This document shows, piece by piece, positions 7,181-17,488 of a DNA stretch of 64,000 nucleotides (its first letter is position 1; each line of letters opens with the position of its first letter). Below the pieces are notes generated by a model. The model was not told where the DNA came from. It searched no databases and saw only the letters and a list, made by a program, of their open reading frames with translations. Origin of the DNA: Thalassobaculum fulvum (GTDB taxonomy: Bacteria > Pseudomonadota > Alphaproteobacteria > Thalassobaculales > Thalassobaculaceae). Position numbers and translations under genes: made by a program. The stretch is from positions 62,001-126,000 of the forward strand of contig NZ_BMZS01000004.1 of assembly GCF_014652915.1 (NCBI RefSeq), read 5' to 3'.

Positions 7181-8782
7181 TTATGCCGGGTAGTGGCGGA
7201 ACGACAGGCCGCCGGCCTTCTTGATCTGCTCGACCAGGGCGATCTCCCAGGTCAGGTAGTCGTTCATCGCCTTCTCGATCTCGGCGCGGTTGGTGCGGTC
7301 ATAGGGCCGCAGATAGGTGTCCTGCGGTTCCGACAGGACGGCGGTCATGCCGCTCTGCAGCGGCAGTCCGGCCGCCTCCCAGGCGGCGCTGCCGCCATCC
7401 AGCAGCAGGACCTCGCGTCCGCAGTCGGCCAGGTCGGCCGCCGTCAGGCGGGCGAGCGACGCTTCCGGCGCGGTCAGTACGAGCGCAGCGCCGTCGGGGA
7501 TCTTCGACAGGTTGCCGGCAATCGCGGTGCGGCACGCCCACCACGCGCCCTCGGGGTGCCGGTCGCGGTAGTCCAGGCTGCGCGCGAGGTCGAGCAGCAC
7601 CGCCGAACCGGCATCCATGCGCCGCTTGGCCTCGGCCGGGGCGATCGACGCGCAGGCCGGCAGCGATTCGAGACCAAGGGCCGGCGAGACGTACCGCCCG
7701 GACGCGATTTCCTGCCCCTCGAGCCCGCTCTCCAGCACGTACACGTCCTTCCAGCCGAGCTGGGCCAGCCAGCTGCCGGTCATGTCGGCACGCACCCGCT
7801 TGTCGTCGACCAGGACGACGCGGGCGTTGCGGACCGGCAGGTAGAGGTCGGTCGCCTGCACCAGCTGGCCGCCGGGCGCGTGCCGGGAATCGGCGATCCG
7901 GCCGGCCTCGAACTCCTCGATGGTCCGCACGTCGAGGATCGCCAGGGTGCGGCGGTCGGCCTCGGCCCGCCAGGAGTCCAGGGTCGCGGCATCGACCGTG
8001 CGGACCCCGAACCTCGCGGCGGCCGCCGCCGACCGCGCCCGCGCCGCAGCCAGTGCCTCGCCGGCGGGCTCCGGCGCCGTCCGGGCGTTGCCGTGCTCCA
8101 GCTGGTAGCCGGCCAGGTGCCAGCCCATGGTGCCGTTGCGCAGCGCCACCACCTCGTTCGGGATCCCGGCATTGATCAGCGACTGGGCGCCGATGATCGA
8201 GCGGGTCCGGCCGGCGCAGTTCACCACCACCAGGGTGTCGGGTTCCGGCGCGACCTCGCCGACCCGGTAGACCAGCTCGGCGCCCGGCACGTCGACGCCG
8301 GTCGGGATGTTCATCACCCGGTACTCGTCCATCGGCCGGGAATCCAGGACCACCAGCTTGCGGCCGGAATCCATGATCCCCTTCAGCTCCTCGGCCGACA
8401 CCGAGGGCGTGCCGTAGGCGTGCTCGACGAACTCGCCGAACGCCTTGGACGGGACGTGCATGCCGCTGAACAGCTCGAGCCCGGCCGCGCTCCAGGCCGG
8501 TGTGCCGCCGTCCAGGATCGAGACGTCGGTGTAGCCGAACGCTTCCAGCTTGGCCGCGGCGGCCTCGGCGATCCCCTCGCCGGCGTCCTCGACCACGATC
8601 GGGGTCGAGCGCCGCGGGATCCGCTCGCCGGCCAGCAGTTCCAGGCGCGACAGCGGGATGTTGGCCGCCAGGATCGGGTGCGACGCGGCGTAGGGCGCCT
8701 GCTCGCGGACGTCGATCAGCGCCGTCTCCTCGGGCCCTTCCAGGCGGGCATGCAGGGTCCGCGCGTCGATCCTCTTGGCCAT
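7181..8782 (-). CDS. Four-domain rhodanese-like protein
   Basis: 533-residue protein made of four rhodanese folds at about 1-107, 125-240, 260-375 and 380-480, with a helical C-terminal tail. Only domain 2 keeps a catalytic-loop cysteine, in 'VVVNCAGRTRS' (Cys189). The corresponding loops of domain 1 ('VVEDAGEG'), domain 3 ('VLVDDKRVRA') and domain 4 ('VLTAPEAS') lack Cys. It is probably a sulfurtransferase, with the inactive domains possibly binding partners. It starts 24 bp downstream of the ABC-F gene and is likely cotranscribed with it. Its 3' end faces the HD-GYP gene 13 bp away. Confidence 0.9.
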   Translation of the reverse strand: MAKRIDARTLHARLEGPEETALIDVREQAPYAASHPILAANIPLSRLELLAGERIPRRSTPIVVEDAGEGIAEAAAAKLEAFGYTDVSILDGGTPAWSAAGLELFSGMHVPSKAFGEFVEHAYGTPSVSAEELKGIMDSGRKLVVLDSRPMDEYRVMNIPTGVDVPGAELVYRVGEVAPEPDTLVVVNCAGRTRSIIGAQSLINAGIPNEVVALRNGTMGWHLAGYQLEHGNARTAPEPAGEALAAARARSAAAAARFGVRTVDAATLDSWRAEADRRTLAILDVRTIEEFEAGRIADSRHAPGGQLVQATDLYLPVRNARVVLVDDKRVRADMTGSWLAQLGWKDVYVLESGLEGQEIASGRYVSPALGLESLPACASIAPAEAKRRMDAGSAVLLDLARSLDYRDRHPEGAWWACRTAIAGNLSKIPDGAALVLTAPEASLARLTAADLADCGREVLLLDGGSAAWEAAGLPLQSGMTAVLSEPQDTYLRPYDRTNRAEIEKAMNDYLTWEIALVEQIKKAGGLSFRHYPA

Positions 8783-8806
8783 CGGTCGTTCTCCCTCGGG
8801 TTCGGA

Positions 8807-10699
<1,893 letters not shown>

Positions 10700-10795
10700 G
10701 GCCGCGGTGATAGCACCGGCGGCGGCGACCATCCAAGGGCTTCCCGGTGCGTCCCGCCGCTTCCCTGCAGCCGCCACGCGTCGTATGACCGGGGC

Positions 10796-11707
10796 ATGGC
10801 TTCATCCGCCTCTTCCGCATCGTCGGTCCCGGCCGCGACGCCGGCCCGCGCGATCCTGCTGATGGTCGCCGCCATGGCGGTGCTGACCCTGAACGACAGC
10901 ATCGCCAAATGGCTGACCCAGCGCGTGCCGGTCGGCGAGGTGATGGCGGTCCGCGGCGCCCTGGTGGTGGCGTTCGCGGTCGCCTGGGCCGCCGCGCGCG
11001 GAAGACTCCGGGACCTGCGGGTGCATCGCTGGCGCCCGCACCTGCTGCGCGGTGCGCTGATGGCGAGTTCGACCTTCCTGTTCGTCACCTCGCTGTCGCT
11101 GATGCCGATCGCCGACGCCATCGCGATCTCGTTCGCCGGGCCGATCTTCGGCACGGTGCTGGGCGCCCTGGTCCTGCGCGAGCGGGTCGGCTGGCGCCGC
11201 TGGACCGCGGTCGCGGTCGGATTCGCCGGCGTACTGGTGATGGTCCGTCCGACGCCGGAGACCGTGCGGATGGTCGCCCTGGTGCCGCTCGCCGCCGCGC
11301 TGATCGGGGCGTTCCGCGACGTGGTCACCCGGCGCATGGGAACCGGCGGCGAGTCGACGCTCGCCATTCTGGTGTTGTCGACCGCGGTGGTGGCGGTCGC
11401 CGGGCTGCTCACCCTGCCGTTCGGCTGGGTGGTTCCCGATTGGCCCGAGATCGGCCTGTTCGCCGTCACCGCGGTCCTGGTCGGGGTGGCCCAGGGACTG
11501 ATGATCGAGTCCCTCCGCCATGGCGAGGTCGGGCTGGTCGGGCCGTTCAAGTACACCAGCCTGGTCTGGGCGGTCCTGCTCGGGGCGCTGGTCTGGGGCG
11601 ACCTGCCGGGTCCCTGGACCTGGGCCGGCTCGGCCATCGTCATCGCCAGCGGCCTGTACATCTGGCGCCGCGAGGCGTCGCTCGCCCGCCGGCCCCGCCA
11701 GGGCTGA
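10796..11707 (+). CDS. EamA/DMT-superfamily permease
   Basis: 303-residue inner-membrane protein with about ten hydrophobic helices and the two EamA repeats of drug/metabolite transporters. The first repeat opens 'ARAILLMVAAMAVLTLNDSIAKWL' and contains 'FVTSLSLMPIADAIAISFAGPIFGTVLGALVLRERVGWRRW'. The second ends 'YTSLVWAVLLGALVWGDLPGPWTWAGSAIVIASGLYIWRRE'. The substrate is unknown. The ATG at 10796 gives the usual family length. Three methyltransferase-type genes follow 68 bp downstream. Confidence 0.9.
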   Translation: MASSASSASSVPAATPARAILLMVAAMAVLTLNDSIAKWLTQRVPVGEVMAVRGALVVAFAVAWAAARGRLRDLRVHRWRPHLLRGALMASSTFLFVTSLSLMPIADAIAISFAGPIFGTVLGALVLRERVGWRRWTAVAVGFAGVLVMVRPTPETVRMVALVPLAAALIGAFRDVVTRRMGTGGESTLAILVLSTAVVAVAGLLTLPFGWVVPDWPEIGLFAVTAVLVGVAQGLMIESLRHGEVGLVGPFKYTSLVWAVLLGALVWGDLPGPWTWAGSAIVIASGLYIWRREASLARRPRQG

Positions 11708-11775
11708 GTAATCCCTTGCCCGGCCGATGCGTACCGTGCCACTGACACCGTCCCGACACCCGAAGCACGGCCTGA

Positions 11776-13035
11776 ATGTCCGAGAAGCCCGTCGACCGGT
11801 TCCGCCGCCTGCTGCTGTCCGATCCGGGGCGGAGCGAGGGCTATGACGCCCTGACGGTCACGCTCGGCACGGACGACGTTCAGGCGGCGGCACGGGCGGC
11901 GCGGCAGGCCTGCGCGGCCGACCCGGAAAACCGGCGCCTGCGCAAGAACCTGCTGTTTCTCCTGCAGCGCTCCGGTGCCTGGGATCTCCTGGACACCTGG
12001 ACCCCGCGGCAGCCTCGCTCCCTGCCCGGCCGTCGCAGCCACCCCGTCGACCTCGATCGGGCGCGGGCCGTGTACGACCGGCTGATGAAGGAACTCGATG
12101 CCCGCCGGGACGAAGGCTGGACGCCGTCGCGGGTGGAGCACTGGAAGCGCTCCTTCACCATGGGTCGCGGTCATCTGGCCAACTTCCGCCGCTCCGAGCT
12201 GTCGAGCGGGACCCAGAACCCGCCGGACCGCCCCGTCGGCTTCCCGAACCTCGACTTCAGCCGGCTCTATCCCGACGTGACGGCCGAGGAAAGGAAGCGG
12301 GAAGTGCCGGCCCTGCGGCGCCTGGCCATGAAGCTCCTCGCCCGCCTGTTCCGGCGGGACTGCCCCGACATCGACTGGTTCGACGCGCTGGCGCGCGACG
12401 ACGACCGGTTCGGCGCCCGGGTGTTCGAAGTGCCGGGGCTCGGCACGGTGACCTTCAAGAGCATCCAGTCCGCCTACTACGCCTGCCGCGCCGCCTCGCT
12501 GGTGCCGCGGAACGGGACGGTGCTGGAGATCGGCGGCGGCTTCGGGATGCTGGCCTCGCGGCTGCTGGCGATCCGGCCGGACGTCACCTGCGTGCTCACC
12601 GACCTGCCGGTGAACATGGTGCTGACCCACACCTACCTGGCCTCGCTGTACGGCGACGCCGTCGCCGGGCTGTGGGAGGACGGCGACCGGCCCGGCCCGG
12701 GGCAGCGGGCCCTGGTGGTGCCGCCCTGGCGGCTGGCCGAACTGCCGCTGCAGGTCGACCTCGCCGTCAACACCATGAGCTTCCAGCACATGGACGAGCG
12801 CAACCACGCCTTCTACGGCGACGTTCTGCGCCGGCTCGGCACCCGGCGCCTGTACCACGTCAACCGAAACGTCCACCTCGACAACCCCGACCACGACACC
12901 ATGGTCATGCCAGCCGAAAGGTACGGCTTCATGGGCGATTACGCGGTGTCGGAGCAGCGGGACTTCGACGGGCGGTGGATCGAGGTCGTCGCCGAGGCCC
13001 GACCCGGCCTGCCGGAACCGGGCGGAAGCCGATGA
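11776..13035 (+). CDS. Putative sugar O-methyltransferase, single module (array copy A)
   Basis: 419-residue protein. Residues 1-95 are a helical region with 'RRLRKNLLFLLQRSGAWDLL'. Residues 120-180 include 'FRRSELSSGTQ', shared with its neighbours. From about 245 comes a class I SAM-methyltransferase fold: motif I 'VLEIGGGFGML' followed by 'CVLTDLPVNMVLTHTYLASLYG', the pattern of the putative sugar O-methyltransferase family (TIGR04371-like). The substrate is unknown; relatives occur in glycan loci, but none is adjacent. The TGA overlaps the next ATG (ATGA), so the genes are translationally coupled. The core at 12496-12866 nearly matches two other copies. Confidence 0.72.
   Translation: MSEKPVDRFRRLLLSDPGRSEGYDALTVTLGTDDVQAAARAARQACAADPENRRLRKNLLFLLQRSGAWDLLDTWTPRQPRSLPGRRSHPVDLDRARAVYDRLMKELDARRDEGWTPSRVEHWKRSFTMGRGHLANFRRSELSSGTQNPPDRPVGFPNLDFSRLYPDVTAEERKREVPALRRLAMKLLARLFRRDCPDIDWFDALARDDDRFGARVFEVPGLGTVTFKSIQSAYYACRAASLVPRNGTVLEIGGGFGMLASRLLAIRPDVTCVLTDLPVNMVLTHTYLASLYGDAVAGLWEDGDRPGPGQRALVVPPWRLAELPLQVDLAVNTMSFQHMDERNHAFYGDVLRRLGTRRLYHVNRNVHLDNPDHDTMVMPAERYGFMGDYAVSEQRDFDGRWIEVVAEARPGLPEPGGSR
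12496..12866 (+). repeat. 371-bp conserved core, copy A
   Basis: Runs from the codons before SAM motif I to 'YHVNR'. By eye it differs from copy C at about 11 and from copy D at about 9 positions with no indel, silent sites included, while the flanking coding sequence is much more diverged. Confidence 0.9.
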
Positions 13036-15395
13036 CCTACGTGCCCGCAGCGGCGGTCCGCCGACCGGTCCTGCTCGACCCGGACCGGCGCCCCGGCTAC
13101 GACGCGCTGGTCCGCGAGAGCCACCGCCTCGACCTCGGCACGGCGATCCGCGCGGCACGGCGATCCTGCGTGCTGACACCGGGCAGCCGGCGGCTCCGCA
13201 AGAACCTCCTGAACCTGCTGATCGCCGCCGAGCGGTGGAGCGAGGTCCCGGCCGCCGTCCCGCGCCGCCGCATCGCGCGACAGGCCCCCGGCCGGCACCC
13301 CGTCGACCTCACGGCAGCACTGAGACGCTATGCTTGGCTGCTGGAGCAGCAGCGGCGGCGCGCCGCCGAGGGCTGGGTGCCGTCCCGAGTCGAGGACGTC
13401 GAGCGCCGGCTCTCGATGACCCCGGAGCAGCTCCCGGCGTTCCGGCGCCCGGGTCCCGCCCCGGATGTCGAGAACCACCTGCTCCGACACTACGCAGGCT
13501 TCCTGAACCGCCTGTACCAGATCGATTCGCCCGACATCGACCGATACGACGCGGCCGCCCGCGACGACGGCCGGTTCGGTGCCCGCCCGGTCGATCTCCC
13601 CGGGGTCGGCGCGGCGACCGCCGACAGCCTGCAGGCCGCCTACTTCGCCTGCCGGATCCGGTCGCTGGTGCCCGCGAACGGTGTGGTGCTGGAGATCGGC
13701 AGCGGATTCGGCGCGCTTGCGTCGCGGCTGATGGCGATCCGGCCGGACGTCACCTGCATCGTCACCGACCTGCCGGCGAACCTGGTGCGCACCCACGTCT
13801 ACCTGACGTCCCTGTACGGCGACGCCGTCGCCGGGCTGTGGGAGGATGGCGAGGTGCCGGCAGCCGGGCAGCGGGCGCTGGTGGTGCCGCCGTGGCGGCT
13901 GGCCGGGCTGCCGCTGCGGGTCGACCTCGCGGTCGACGCCACGGGCTTCCGGCACATGGACGAGCGCAACCACGCCTTCTACGGCGAGACGCTGCGCCGC
14001 CTCGGCACCCGGCGGCTCTTTCATGTCGACCGGGAGGCCAGGCCGGGCCGGCCCGACGCCGACACCAGGATCGTTCCGACCTCGCGACACGGGATCCTCC
14101 GCAACTTCGAGGTCCGCCAGTCCGACACGTTCGCCGGCGAGTGGGTCGAGGTCGTCGCCGAAGCCCGGCGCCCGCCGCCGCCGGTCACGGCGATCCGCCG
14201 GGCCCTGGTCGCGAGCCCGGCCGACGGACGGGCCCTGCAGGCGTTGCTGCCGGCCGAGGAGAAACGCGACCCCGACGCGGCGATCCGCGCCGCCCGCCGC
14301 CACTGCATGATCGATCCCGACCGCCGGGTCACCTGGCACAACCTGCAGTTCCTGCTGCGCAGCAACCGGCGCTGGGACGACCTGCACGACGCGATCCCGC
14401 GCCGCGCCAACAAGCTGCCGCCGATGCACCGGCTGCCGGTCGACCTGGACGCCGCCGTGGCCCGCTACGGTCGGCTGATGGACCAGATGGACCGACGATC
14501 GGGCGAAGGCTGGACCCCGTCGCGCATCGAGGGCGGCAAGCGCCGGTTCCCGCTCGACCGCGATCACCTCGCCCGGTTCCGCCGGTCCGAGGTGTCGAGC
14601 GGCACCCAGACCTTCCCGGACCGGCCGAACGAGTTTCCCGCCCTCGACTTCGGCCGGTTCTACCCGGACCTGTCCCCCCAGGAACGAGCCCGTGTCGTCC
14701 CGACCCTGCAGGGCCAGTACCTCGGCCTGCTCTGCCGCCTCTACCGCTGCGGGTCGCCCGGCATCGACTGGTACGACGCGGCCGCACGGGACGACGCGAG
14801 GTTCGATCCCCGCACGGCCGAACTTCCCCGGCTCGGCACCGTCACCGCCAAGAGCCTGCAGGCGGCCTACTATGCCTGCCGCATCGTGTCGCTGGTGCCG
14901 CGGAACGGGACGGTGCTGGAGATCGGCGGCGGCTTCGGGATGCTGGCCTCGCGGCTGCTGGCGATCCGGCCGGACGTCACCTACGTGCTCACCGACCTGC
15001 CGGTGAACATGGTGCTGACCCACACCTATCTGGCCTCGCTGTACGGCGACGCCGTCGCCGGGCTGTGGGAGGACGGCGACCGGCCCGGCCCGGGGCAGCG
15101 GGCCCTGGTGGTGCCGCCCTGGCGGCTCGCCGAACTGCCGCTGCAGGTCGACCTCGCGGTCAACACCATGAGCTTCCAGCACATGGACGAGCGCAACCAC
15201 GCCTTCTACGGCGACGCCCTGCGCCGCCTCGGCACCCGGCGGCTCTATCACCTCAACCGGGAAGTCCCGATCGCCGGCTGGGACACGATGGACATCCCGG
15301 CCTCGCAGTATGGTTTCATGGCCGACTATTCGGTGGTAGAGACCGACGACTTCGACCAGAAGTGGGTCGAGGTCATCGCCGAAGCGCGCGGCTGA
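13032..15395 (+). CDS. Tandem-fused double putative sugar O-methyltransferase (array copies B and C)
   Basis: 787-residue fusion of two methyltransferase modules. Module B (about 1-375) has 'RRLRKNLLNLLIAAERW' and motif I 'VLEIGSGFGAL' near residue 219; it lacks the 'SSGTQ...FP.LDF..LYPDL' segment of the other copies and is the most diverged. Module C (about 380-787) has 'FRRSEVSSGTQTFPDRP' and motif I 'VLEIGGGFGML' near 628, and its core is almost identical to copies A and D. A Pro-rich linker ('ARRPPPPVTAIRR') joins them. The ATG at 13032 overlaps the previous stop. The frame is open further upstream but there reads antisense-like Arg/Pro-rich sequence. Confidence 0.72.
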   Translation: MTYVPAAAVRRPVLLDPDRRPGYDALVRESHRLDLGTAIRAARRSCVLTPGSRRLRKNLLNLLIAAERWSEVPAAVPRRRIARQAPGRHPVDLTAALRRYAWLLEQQRRRAAEGWVPSRVEDVERRLSMTPEQLPAFRRPGPAPDVENHLLRHYAGFLNRLYQIDSPDIDRYDAAARDDGRFGARPVDLPGVGAATADSLQAAYFACRIRSLVPANGVVLEIGSGFGALASRLMAIRPDVTCIVTDLPANLVRTHVYLTSLYGDAVAGLWEDGEVPAAGQRALVVPPWRLAGLPLRVDLAVDATGFRHMDERNHAFYGETLRRLGTRRLFHVDREARPGRPDADTRIVPTSRHGILRNFEVRQSDTFAGEWVEVVAEARRPPPPVTAIRRALVASPADGRALQALLPAEEKRDPDAAIRAARRHCMIDPDRRVTWHNLQFLLRSNRRWDDLHDAIPRRANKLPPMHRLPVDLDAAVARYGRLMDQMDRRSGEGWTPSRIEGGKRRFPLDRDHLARFRRSEVSSGTQTFPDRPNEFPALDFGRFYPDLSPQERARVVPTLQGQYLGLLCRLYRCGSPGIDWYDAAARDDARFDPRTAELPRLGTVTAKSLQAAYYACRIVSLVPRNGTVLEIGGGFGMLASRLLAIRPDVTYVLTDLPVNMVLTHTYLASLYGDAVAGLWEDGDRPGPGQRALVVPPWRLAELPLQVDLAVNTMSFQHMDERNHAFYGDALRRLGTRRLYHLNREVPIAGWDTMDIPASQYGFMADYSVVETDDFDQKWVEVIAEARG
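13662..14032 (+). repeat. 371-bp core, diverged copy B
   Basis: Same length and reading frame as the other cores with no indel, but clearly more substituted, including the SAM loop (GSGFGAL instead of GGGFGML). This copy seems to have escaped the homogenisation seen in the other three. Confidence 0.85.
14889..15259 (+). repeat. 371-bp conserved core, copy C
   Basis: Second module of the fusion gene. About 8 differences from copy D by eye, four of them in the last 25 bp. Confidence 0.9.
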
Positions 15396-15436
15396 GAGGC
15401 CGTCCGACCGACCCCGCCACGCCGGAGCCGTCCTCG

Positions 15437-16672
15437 ATGGCCCAGCATCCGATCGACCGTCTCCGACGACTGCTGGTGTCAGAGCCGGCACGCGCGCCGG
15501 CCTACGACGCCATCGTGATCGCGGCCGGTACGCACGACATCGGCGCGAGCCTGGCGGCGGCGTTCCGGGCCTGCGTGCTCGCACCGGCCGACCGGCGCCT
15601 GCGCAAGAACCTTCTGTTCCTTCTGCAGAGATCCGATCGGTGGGACGAACTGTCCTCCTGGGTGCCGCGGCAGCCGCAGCCCCTGCCCCCGTCCGCGACG
15701 CATCCGGTCGACCTCGGGGCGATCCAGGACCGGTACCGGTGGCTGATGGATCAGCTCCACGGCGAGCGGAGCGGCGAAGCCTGGACGCCGTCCGCGATCG
15801 AAGGCTGGAAGCGGGACTTCCACATGGACGACCGGCACCTGGCCAACTTCCGCCGGTCCGAGCTGTCGAGCGGCACCCAGACCCCGCCCGACCGGCCGGC
15901 GGCATTCCCGAGACTGGACTTCGAGCACCTGTACCCGGCCCTGACCGACGAGGAGCGCGCCCTCCACGCACCGGTTCTTCGGCGCACGTTCCTGACGCTG
16001 TTGACCCGGCTGTACCGTGCCGGCTGTCGCGAGATCGACCGGTACGACGCGGCGGCGCTCGACGACGACCGGTTCGGCGCCCGGCTGGTGGAACTCGACG
16101 GCGTCGGTCCGGTCACGGCCAAGAGCATCCAGTCCGCCTACTACGCCTGCCGCGTCGCCTCGCTGGTGCCGCGGAACGGGACGGTGCTGGAGATCGGCGG
16201 CGGCTTCGGGATGCTGGCCTCGCGCCTGCTGGCGATCCGGCCGGACGTCACCTACGTGCTCACCGACCTGCCGGTGAACATGGTGCTGACCCACACCTAC
16301 CTGACCTCGCTGTACGGCGACGCCGTCGCCGGGCTGTGGGAGGACGGCGACCGGCCCGGCCCGGGGCAGCGGGCCCTGGTGGTGCCGCCCTGGCGGCTCG
16401 CCGAGCTGCCGCTGCAGGTCGACCTCGCGGTCAACACCATGAGCTTCCAGCACATGGACGAGCGCAACCACGCCTTCTACGGCGACGCCCTGCGCCGCCT
16501 CGGCACCCGGCGCCTGTACCACGTCAACCGGAACGTCTTTCGGCAGCCTGCCGGCCAGGACACCATGGTCGTCCCGGCCGAGCGGTACGGGTTCATGGCC
16601 GACTACGCGACGGTCGTCTCGGACGGCTTCGACGGGCAGTGGGTCGAGGTGATCGCCGAGGCACGCGCCTGA
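15437..16672 (+). CDS. Putative sugar O-methyltransferase, single module (array copy D)
   Basis: 411-residue single-module protein with the same layout as copy A: 'RRLRKNLLFLLQRSDRWDELSSW' in the helical N-terminus, 'FRRSELSSGTQTPPDRPAAFPRLDF' in the middle, and motif I 'VLEIGGGFGML' near residue 248 followed by 'YVLTDLPVNMVLTHTYL'. It starts 41 bp after the fusion gene. The frame is open for 2.2 kb upstream, but that is the other-frame shadow of the fusion gene; the ATG at 15437 gives the length of copy A and the family N-terminus. It ends 31 bp before the 3' end of tRNA-Arg, which is on the other strand. Confidence 0.72.
   Translation: MAQHPIDRLRRLLVSEPARAPAYDAIVIAAGTHDIGASLAAAFRACVLAPADRRLRKNLLFLLQRSDRWDELSSWVPRQPQPLPPSATHPVDLGAIQDRYRWLMDQLHGERSGEAWTPSAIEGWKRDFHMDDRHLANFRRSELSSGTQTPPDRPAAFPRLDFEHLYPALTDEERALHAPVLRRTFLTLLTRLYRAGCREIDRYDAAALDDDRFGARLVELDGVGPVTAKSIQSAYYACRVASLVPRNGTVLEIGGGFGMLASRLLAIRPDVTYVLTDLPVNMVLTHTYLTSLYGDAVAGLWEDGDRPGPGQRALVVPPWRLAELPLQVDLAVNTMSFQHMDERNHAFYGDALRRLGTRRLYHVNRNVFRQPAGQDTMVVPAERYGFMADYATVVSDGFDGQWVEVIAEARA
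16160..16530 (+). repeat. 371-bp conserved core, copy D
   Basis: Near-identical to copies A and C. With copy A the match extends some 35 bp further upstream (AAGAGCATCCAGTCCGCCTA is shared). Confidence 0.9.
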
Positions 16673-16703
16673 GTCCCGGCCTGAGGATCGGCCGGTCCGG
16701 CGG

Positions 16704-16780
16704 TGGCGCGCCCAGCAGGACTCGAACCTGCAACCGTCCGCTTAGAAGGCGGGTGCTCTATCCAGTTGAGCTATGGGCGC
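16704..16780 (-). tRNA. tRNA-Arg (TCT)
   Basis: 77-nt cloverleaf including an encoded CCA (complement of 16704-16706). The acceptor stem GCGCCCA pairs with TGGGCGC, the D arm contains CTGGATAGAGC, the anticodon loop is CTTCTAA with anticodon TCT, and the T arm is GCAGGTTCGAGTCCTGC. The first anticodon-stem pair (27-43) is a C-A mismatch. Decodes AGA and probably AGG. Confidence 0.95.
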
Positions 16781-16808
16781 CTGGTCGCCGGCGGGGCAGA
16801 GCGCCCCG

Positions 16809-17114
16809 TCAGTGGGTCCAGTTCAGCTTGCGGTCGAACGCGAAGTTGTCGGCGTAGGCCTTGGGCCGCGGCTGGCGCTCGTGCGGCTCGACCACCGAGT
16901 ACTCGAAGCCGTGGCGCTTGGCGAAGGCGACCGCCTCCTCGCGGGTGTCGAACGGGATCCGCACCTGGTTGGTGGTGTCGCCGGCCGAAACCCAGCCCAT
17001 CAGCGGCTCGGGAATCCGCGCGGTCTCGGCACGGTACTCCAGCACCCACTTCTTGGTCTTGGCCCGGCCCGACTGCATGGCGTTCTTGGCCGGCTTGTAG
17101 ATACGGACCCTCAT
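16809..17114 (-). CDS. NDUFS4-like complex I accessory subunit
   Basis: 101-residue protein of the 'ETC complex I subunit conserved region' family, related to the mitochondrial 18-kDa subunit. It opens 'RVRIYKPAKNAMQSGRAKTKKWVLEY' and ends with 'NFAFDRKLNWTH', with the characteristic 'PLMGWVSAGDTTNQVRIPFDTREEAVAFAKRHG' between. In alphaproteobacteria these genes are commonly unlinked to the nuo operon, as here, and often lie beside tRNA genes. It would act at the peripheral arm of NADH dehydrogenase. Confidence 0.93.
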   Translation of the reverse strand: MRVRIYKPAKNAMQSGRAKTKKWVLEYRAETARIPEPLMGWVSAGDTTNQVRIPFDTREEAVAFAKRHGFEYSVVEPHERQPRPKAYADNFAFDRKLNWTH

Positions 17115-17156
17115 GTACCCGCCGCTCCCGTGCGCGTGCGGCTGCCGCCGCCGTGT

Positions 17157-17233
17157 TGGTCGGGGTGGACGGATTCGAACCGCCGGCCCTCTGCTCCCAA
17201 AGCAGATGCGCTACCAGGCTGCGCTACACCCCG
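17157..17233 (-). tRNA. tRNA-Pro (TGG)
   Basis: 77-nt cloverleaf with encoded CCA (complement of 17157-17159). The acceptor CGGGGTG pairs with CACCCCG, the anticodon stem is TCTGC/GCAGA with loop TTTGGGA (anticodon TGG), and the T arm is GGCGGTTCGAATCCGTC. Confidence 0.96.
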
Positions 17234-17488
17234 AGACCCTGCAAAGTCGCGGAATTCCTAGCCCTGCGGAACGCCGGGATCAAGCGTTCTGTGGCCTGCC
17301 GCCGGGACAGGCGGTCGCAGGCGCTCGGGGTCCGGGCCGGACCCGACGACGGGAATCCGGCTCGCAGCTTCGCCCTCGCGCGCCCTTCACACCGGCCGGG
17401 TCGGACGGCGGCGCCGAAAAATATCCCTGAAAAGTTGTTTGGCTTTAATCCATACTAGCGCGTCGGGTTTGAGCGACGGAGGTCGGCG

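Noticed and set aside
12939-15971. A 1010-residue minus-strand frame over the methyltransferase array
   Set aside because: It repeats because it is antisense to repeated genes. Its residues follow the complement of the real codons, and no start signal or family motif is present.
11776-16780. Genomic island inserted at tRNA-Arg, carrying the methyltransferase array
   Set aside because: The tRNA 3' end does face the array, but no copy of the tRNA end was found near 11700 and there is no integrase or shift in composition.
17435-17458. Promoter for the DUF2235 gene in an AT-rich patch
   Set aside because: TTGTTT and TACTAG are only 12 bp apart, and other pairings fit equally poorly, so no promoter is called.
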